In this document: piece by piece, positions 59,501 through 64,000 of the stretch
Position numbering within the stretch: position 1 is the stretch's first letter
Layout of the letters: every line of letters starts with the position of its first letter
Source of the DNA: Diplosphaera chodatii
Taxonomy: Eukaryota; Chlorophyta; Trebouxiophyceae; Prasiolales; Stichococcaceae
Assembly: GCA_032358165.1 (NCBI GenBank)
Contig: JAALGY010000020.1
Coordinates: 2,046,001-2,110,000 of the forward strand
Length of the DNA: 64,000 nucleotides
Reading direction: 5' to 3'
Translations under genes and position numbers: made by a program
Notes under the pieces: generated by a model
Told to the model about the DNA's origin: nothing
Database searches by the model: none
What the model saw: the letters and a program-made list of their open reading frames with translations, nothing else

Positions 59501-62500
59501 GCCTGATGCGGGTGCTGGAGGCACTGGACGCTGCCACGGCTCAGCAGCGGCCAGCAGAGGCGGCAGCAGCAGCCCGTGCTGCAGCCGCAGCACGCGCTGA
59601 CACTGAGCGGCCTCTGCGCCTCGCGCTCCGCGTGCTGCTGCTGTATCTGCAGGTGTGACCTGATGTCTTTTGTGGTATGGTGGCACATCCTGCCCGCAGG
59701 TGCACATACTGCTGAATGGCCCGTAGAGCATCATGTCTGAGTGCCAGCATGGCGATATGCTTCCATGTGGTGCAGTGGATAGCTTTGTAGGGGATAAGAC
59801 TTCGAGAAACAGGTCAGGCAGACTCTGTATTGGTTCTGAGGCCTTGACATCTCAAACACACGCGGCCGCTGCAGCACTCGGCGCTGGACGCGGCGCGGCG
59901 GGCGGCCAGCCAGGCGGGGCAGCTGCTGCCGGGCCTGCTGGCGGCGCACCTCCACGCCGGCACCCAGCCCGGCGGCGACCGCGCCCAGGTGTGCGTCCTG
60001 CAATGCAGCAGCAGATCGAACGCCACATACGTCGGCACGGCCTGCTGCCCATATCATACCATGGCTCCTGCATTGTGCGGCCTTGAGTGGCGGGGGCTGC
60101 CAGAAATTGATACTCATCATCATGGTGGCGCCCCACGCTGTGGCTCGGCCACCACTGCCTCGTGGCTACGATTGCAGTGGCTCTTGGCGGCGCTGCTGCG
60201 GGCGCGGCAGGACTCGGCGACCGGGCGGCAGCTGGCAGAGGGCGCCCCGTCCGCGCACGTGCCGCCCGAGGAGCTGTACCCAGGCCCCCGCTTCCTCCTC
60301 ATTGACCAGTGCGCAGCCGGCAGCGCGCCTAAACCCTGCATCCGCGTCGGCTGCGCTGCTGTTCCATTCGCACATCAGGCTAGGGCCGTCAGCTGCCGTT
60401 CTGGAGTCCGCAAGTGGTAGCTCAGCCTGCATACCAGACCTATCAGGTGCAACTCCTGCGGGCCTCAGCCCCCGGTGCTCCAGCCTGGTGTGATGCTGCA
60501 GGGTGGTGGAGGGTGTGGCGCAGGCGGTGCGGCCGGCGCTTGCCGCCAGCCTGCCGGTGGAGCTGCAGGCGCGCCTCGCGGGCACGCCCCACCCCACCTC
60601 CGGCCAGGTACCCCTGACTGAAGGAACATATGTCACGAACCAGAATTTGTCGATGTGGATACCGACCGGTTCATCTCTGGTCTTGTCCTGCTGCTGAAAG
60701 CAGAGCATCATCAGGGTGGCGACGTCATAGCCACACACTACGACGCAGGTCACTCTGTTGCCACATCACAATTGCTGTATGACTGCGCTGATGCGCATGC
60801 TGCAGATGAGCCTTGGGCTGGGTGTGGCTAGGATGCACACCGCACCCATTTCGCGGTCGACTGCTCCTGGGGTCACCCACCCCACTGTTGCATCCTGCAG
60901 GTGGCGACGCTGCTGCAGCCAGAGTGCGTGGCGCGGTGCGCGGCTTCGGAGGTGCTGGCGCTGGACCACTGGGCGTGCGCCACAGCCGCTGCCATGCGGT
61001 GTGCTGTTGCACGACTCGCCTGTTGTTAACCCTGATATGCAACACAGCAGCCCCAGCTGAGGCGGTGCAGCATTGGAACACATACATCTGTGTGTTGAGT
61101 AAGCCTCAGGCACATACATCGTGTCCCAACATCAGCTGTGTGTGCAGTGTAGATGCCCGTGAGTCAGTCTATTGCATAGCGCACTGATGGAGTGGAATGC
61201 ATGCTATAGATCGTCGGTTGTGTGCCTGCCACAGGGATGCAGAGGCGGCCGCAGAGCAGCGGCAGCTGGCGGAGCGGTCCGCACTGGCCACGTTCCGGGA
61301 GGCGTCGCGCGAGGCGTCCGGCCTGCTCGTAGGCGCAGAGCGCTCCCGGCGTGCGGCCGCCAGGTACGCCTTCACCATGATTTCGACACATACAAATCAG
61401 GAGCGAATCTCCCCTGATCCGCCCAAAACATGCTAATGTGATCACACTGGGTTCATGGCAGGGCGCTGCAGACACAGGAAAACGATAAGCTGAACGTGCA
61501 TGCAGTTGCCTGCTACTTACACAAATGCCGGAGCCAGGTTACGATCAAGTCAGTGACACCCTATGCAGGGCAGCAGCGGAGGAGCGTGCACAGGAGCTGA
61601 GCGCTGCGTGGCGGGCCATCTGGAGAGGGCTGTCTGGGGATGTGGGGCTGTGGGCAGGTCTGCAACCCCTGCTTGAGGCACACCCCAATGCCCTCTACGA
61701 ACAAGTGCCGCAGCAAATCGCTGTCTGTAGCATAGAGTGCACAGCCTCTGGAATGGGTTGCAATCATTTTCATGGCAAGTGGAGCAGCTGCCATCTTCAT
61801 GACTGCATCAAGGCATGTCATGGCATGACATCCGCCCTCCCCTCCGCTGCAGACCCAAATGCGGCGGCCGATCAGCACTGGAAGCGGGACAAGGCGGAGG
61901 ACGCGTCCCGGCGGCGGCGGCGCCTGCGCCGCAACTTCCGCTTCCAGCGCTACGAGGATGCGCCTCGCGGCGGCACACCTGCAGCGGCGCCCTCCCCAGC
62001 GGATGCACTTTCGTCGCCGCTGCTGGCAGGTGGGCTTGGTGGTCCGAGCCTTTGGCACTATTAGATGACCCCAAGGGGGCTCCCTCCAGGGTTGGTCACG
62101 AGGCCTTGGCCTCAGCTGGGCATGTAGGGCACATGGCGAGGTGACCTGCGCTGCAGCTCATCACCGTTTAGACCACGTGCAGATTCCCGCGACATTGCTC
62201 AGGCATAGCAAGTCATGCTGGTGTATCACCACAGGGGTCCCCAAGGGCGCCGGAGTCCAGTCGGATGACGAAGTGGATGACCCAGCTGACACGGTGGACG
62301 CACCAGACGGCGAGGCAGCAGAGCCAATCCCTGGCAGCCCCAGCACTCCGGCGGCAGCGGGTGTCGAAGGCGAGCGCCACAGCAGCACCGGCGACGCGGC
62401 CCCCGGCAGCCCCCCTGGCGCGGGCACGCCCCGGCGGCAGAGCGACGGCAGGCGCTGGAGCTGGATGGAGGGCGGCGACGCCGGGCAGCCGGCCGACGGC

Positions 62501-64000
62501 GGCAGCAGCACGGACCCGGTCTTGCACGAGGACCAGGTGAACATAATTGTGGCACGCTCAAGTCCTTAAGTGGCTGGTATGATGCAGCTGGTCAGATGTC
62601 ACAGGAGCGATAGCGCCACGCTGCAGGGCATTGGTCATGCGTTGCTGGTAGAGAAGGTTCGTACAAGACTAATGCCAGCAACTGAGGCAGTTGCGATTTG
62701 TCGTTCTTCCAGGTCACCATGTGCGCAGCGGCGTCACTCATCACGCCGCGGGCCGTGGTGCCGGGCCGCCTGGACGTCTCCGCCTCGCAGCTGCACTTCG
62801 TGGGCGACCCGCCGGCAGGGGACCCCACAACCGGCACCACCAAGGTGGTTGGCGTGTTGCACTGCCGTCAGCCCAGCGCTGCTCTTCCTACCTACACCTT
62901 TGCTGCCTGCTTACACCTTTGCTGCATGGCAAGGCGTTGTTCAGTATGTTCGTCATGCCATTGCTGTCCGCCCTCGGCAGGGGCCCCGGGTGCACAAGCG
63001 GTGGCCCAGCACGGAGCTCGCGGCGGTGCACCACACGCGCTACCTGCTGCAGCCGGCGGCGCTGGAGCTGTTCCTGGCAGACAGGTCCAACGCGCTGCTC
63101 AGCTTCGCCAGCCCCAGGGTGGGTGTCAAGACTGCTTTTCAGGATACCTGCACGAGTTCGTTTATGACAGCAACGCTGAGCAAATGCAATGCTGGGCACC
63201 GTGCAGAGGGTGTAGCCCTGCCGCCATCTGCACAAGTATCAATGATAGCCCACCACCGCATTGGTTCGAACACTCAACAGCTGATATGGTTTCATAAGAT
63301 CAGTCCCTTGGCCCACACAATGCAGACATCAAGTTCAGGATTCAGCAGCAAGCTGCTGCTGCACTGCAGTCTGCAAAGGATGTTGCGGCAGCAATCGTGG
63401 AGGTTTCCGGAGCAGTGGAGATTGACCGAAAGCGGCGAGCGGAGTCGGCAGCCCGGCTGGCTGCGCGCTGGGCTCGCTGGGAGATCAGCAACTTCGACTA
63501 CCTGATGCAGCTCAACACTCTGGCGGGGCGCACCTACAACGACCTCAATCAGTATCCAGTGTTCCCCTGGTGGGTAGCAGCAGTACACGGTCCTCGTAGT
63601 CTTGCGTGCTGCTCACAACTGCACACGTCCTCTGACGAGCAATCAGAACCTGGTGAATTACCACACCAGGGACATGGGTTCACATCTACCACTTCACTCA
63701 TCATGCTGCAATACTGCTGGTGTGTGAGTGTGTGCAGGGTCATCGCAGACTATCAGAGCGAGGTGCTGGATCTCACAGACCCTGCCACCTTCCGAGACCT
63801 GGCCAAGCCCATCGGCGCACTGGATGCCAAGCGCTCAGCCTTCTTCAAGGTGGCTGTTGTGTGGCACGACCATCGTCCTGATGTTGTACTTGTTGTACTG
63901 GTGCTGCAAGTGTTTCACGATGGTCCTGCTAGGCAGTCACATCTGGTGGCAGTTGAACTTGGACTGACTTTGATGGCATGATCACAGTCTGAAACCGCGA
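44589..64000 (+). CDS. Giant BEACH-domain protein, 3' end outside the window
   Basis: One gene fills the last 19.4 kb. BEACH proteins are large cytosolic scaffolds in membrane trafficking, autophagy and lysosome biology. The start ATG (44589) opens MSFVRSVFGGLLG with a poly-Pro run. Phase-consistent early exons are 44589-44713, 44822-44894, 45044-45152, 45325-45544, 45698-45889, 46156-46368, 46550-46608, 46828-46989, 47139-47243 and 47422-47898. Leu/Ala-rich helical exons continue to about 61700, including about 55605-55717 (QHLFGVPRMVDALRAHYG). A concanavalin-like domain lies at 52476-53310. A basic exon at about 61852-62030 (HWKRDKAEDASRRRRRLRRN) precedes the PH-BEACH and BEACH domains, as is usual. 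The last complete block is YPVFPW then VIADYQSEVLDLTDPATFRD (to about 63849). The rest of BEACH, WD40 repeats and any FYVE finger would lie beyond 64000, so the subfamily cannot be fixed. Confidence 0.87.
52476..53310 (+). other. Concanavalin-A-like domain exons of the BEACH gene
   Basis: Three exons encode the lectin-like sandwich found mid-way in neurobeachin, LYST and ALFY-type proteins. The first (about 52476-52661) has GYSFATWLRIDEA and SLYSLLSRD. The second (about 52764-52962) has FSPRQWYHVVVAHAPG, LFVDGQPV and LRYPK. The third (about 53177-53310) has FRGQMAAIYLFDAALSAG. The next exon continues with ALHALGPDYQSAF, also typical. This match is the main reason for assigning the upstream exons to a BEACH gene. 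Confidence 0.85.
56041..56068. repeat. AT-rich microsatellite (ATT-type) in a BEACH-gene intron
   Basis: A run of ATA/ATT words (cataattatattattatcat and onward) stands out in GC-rich surroundings. It lies in the intron just 5' of the telomere-like repeat at 56129. Confidence 0.8.
56129..56310 (+). repeat. Telomere-like tandem repeat in a BEACH-gene intron
   Basis: Two imperfect copies start at 56129 and 56245, 116 bp apart. Each opens with tgggctttgggtttacggtt, then TTTAAGGTTTA words, and ends near GCAAGACTACTG or GCAGGACTACTG. The GGTTTA words resemble degenerate plant/algal telomere repeats (TTTAGGG). The block resembles the TCP11 intron repeat at 33297-33453. Confidence 0.75.
62713..63120 (+). 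other. PH-BEACH domain exons
   Basis: Two exons carry the PH-like domain that packs against BEACH. The first (from 62713) has ITPRAVVPGRLDVSASQLHF. The second (about 62980-63118) has KRWPSTELAAVHHTRYLL and ALELFLADRSNALLSFASP. Both follow the family pattern closely. Confidence 0.88.
63360..63849 (+). other. Start of the BEACH domain
   Basis: One exon (to about 63570) encodes ARWARWEISNFDYLMQLNTL and AGRTYNDLNQYPVFPW. It is spliced across a donor within the Trp codon to VIADYQSEVLDLTDPATFRD, then LAKPIGALDAKRSAFFK (about 63738-63849). These are signature residues of BEACH domains. The remaining roughly 200 residues lie past the window. Confidence 0.92.

Noticed and set aside
1..64000. Search by eye for tRNA, rRNA, reverse transcriptase, transposase or viral genes
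   Set aside because: No cloverleaf-like sequence with A/B boxes, no rRNA core sequence, and no YxDD, DDE or capsid-type motif was noticed. A tool-based scan (tRNAscan, Rfam, Repbase) would be needed to exclude small cases.
44589..64000. Splitting the plus-strand block into several genes
   Set aside because: The conA-like, basic-linker, PH-BEACH and BEACH exons occur in the family's order, and the upstream helical exons join in phase. I saw no convincing stop-plus-new-start pair inside.

Overview
The window is nuclear DNA from a eukaryotic green alga, probably a chlorophyte of the Chlorella/Coccomyxa/Chlamydomonas type. Evidence: very GC-rich exons alternate with short, less GC-rich introns with GT-AG (rarely GC-AG) borders. 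A chloroplast D1-processing protease and a plastid NusG-like protein are present. Plant-type beta-mannanases carry a cysteine-rich module of the kind known from green-algal cellulases. Telomere-like TTTAGGG-type motifs lie in introns. I see no prokaryotic operon, tRNA, rRNA, CRISPR array or intact transposon. Exon borders were worked out by hand from splice consensus, reading phase and paralogue comparison.

Layout. 647-28042 is one minus-strand block: two tandem GH5 mannanase-like genes (647-5264 and 6797-11426), a tandem family of four F-box/leucine-rich-repeat-like genes (12312-14313, 14717-16777, 17214-19243, 20179-21361), then a large NusG-domain protein gene with a GW/RGG-rich tail (21720-28042). 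On the plus strand, 29322-37564 encodes a T-complex-11 (TCP11) family protein with a long low-complexity N-terminal part. Back on the minus strand, 38841-39802 is a three-exon BTB/POZ gene and 40425-43506 is a chloroplast carboxyl-terminal processing protease (CtpA). From 44589 to the end of the window the plus strand carries one giant BEACH-family gene. It has armadillo/HEAT-like exons, a concanavalin-A-like domain, a PH-BEACH domain and the start of the BEACH domain, and is cut off by the window edge.

How the genes relate. The mannanases are secretory-pathway enzymes for cell-wall or storage mannan; one ends in a hydrophobic tail and may be membrane anchored. The F-box genes and the BTB gene both suggest substrate adaptors of cullin-type ubiquitin ligases, but they are unrelated families. 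CtpA and the NusG-like protein point to the chloroplast (photosystem II D1 maturation and plastid transcription respectively). The BEACH and TCP11 proteins are large cytosolic scaffolds. There is no single pathway; this is ordinary eukaryotic gene order with two local tandem expansions. The most unusual points are the intron differences between the two mannanase copies, the NusG-domain/GW-repeat architecture, and a telomere-like repeat shared by introns of two unrelated genes.
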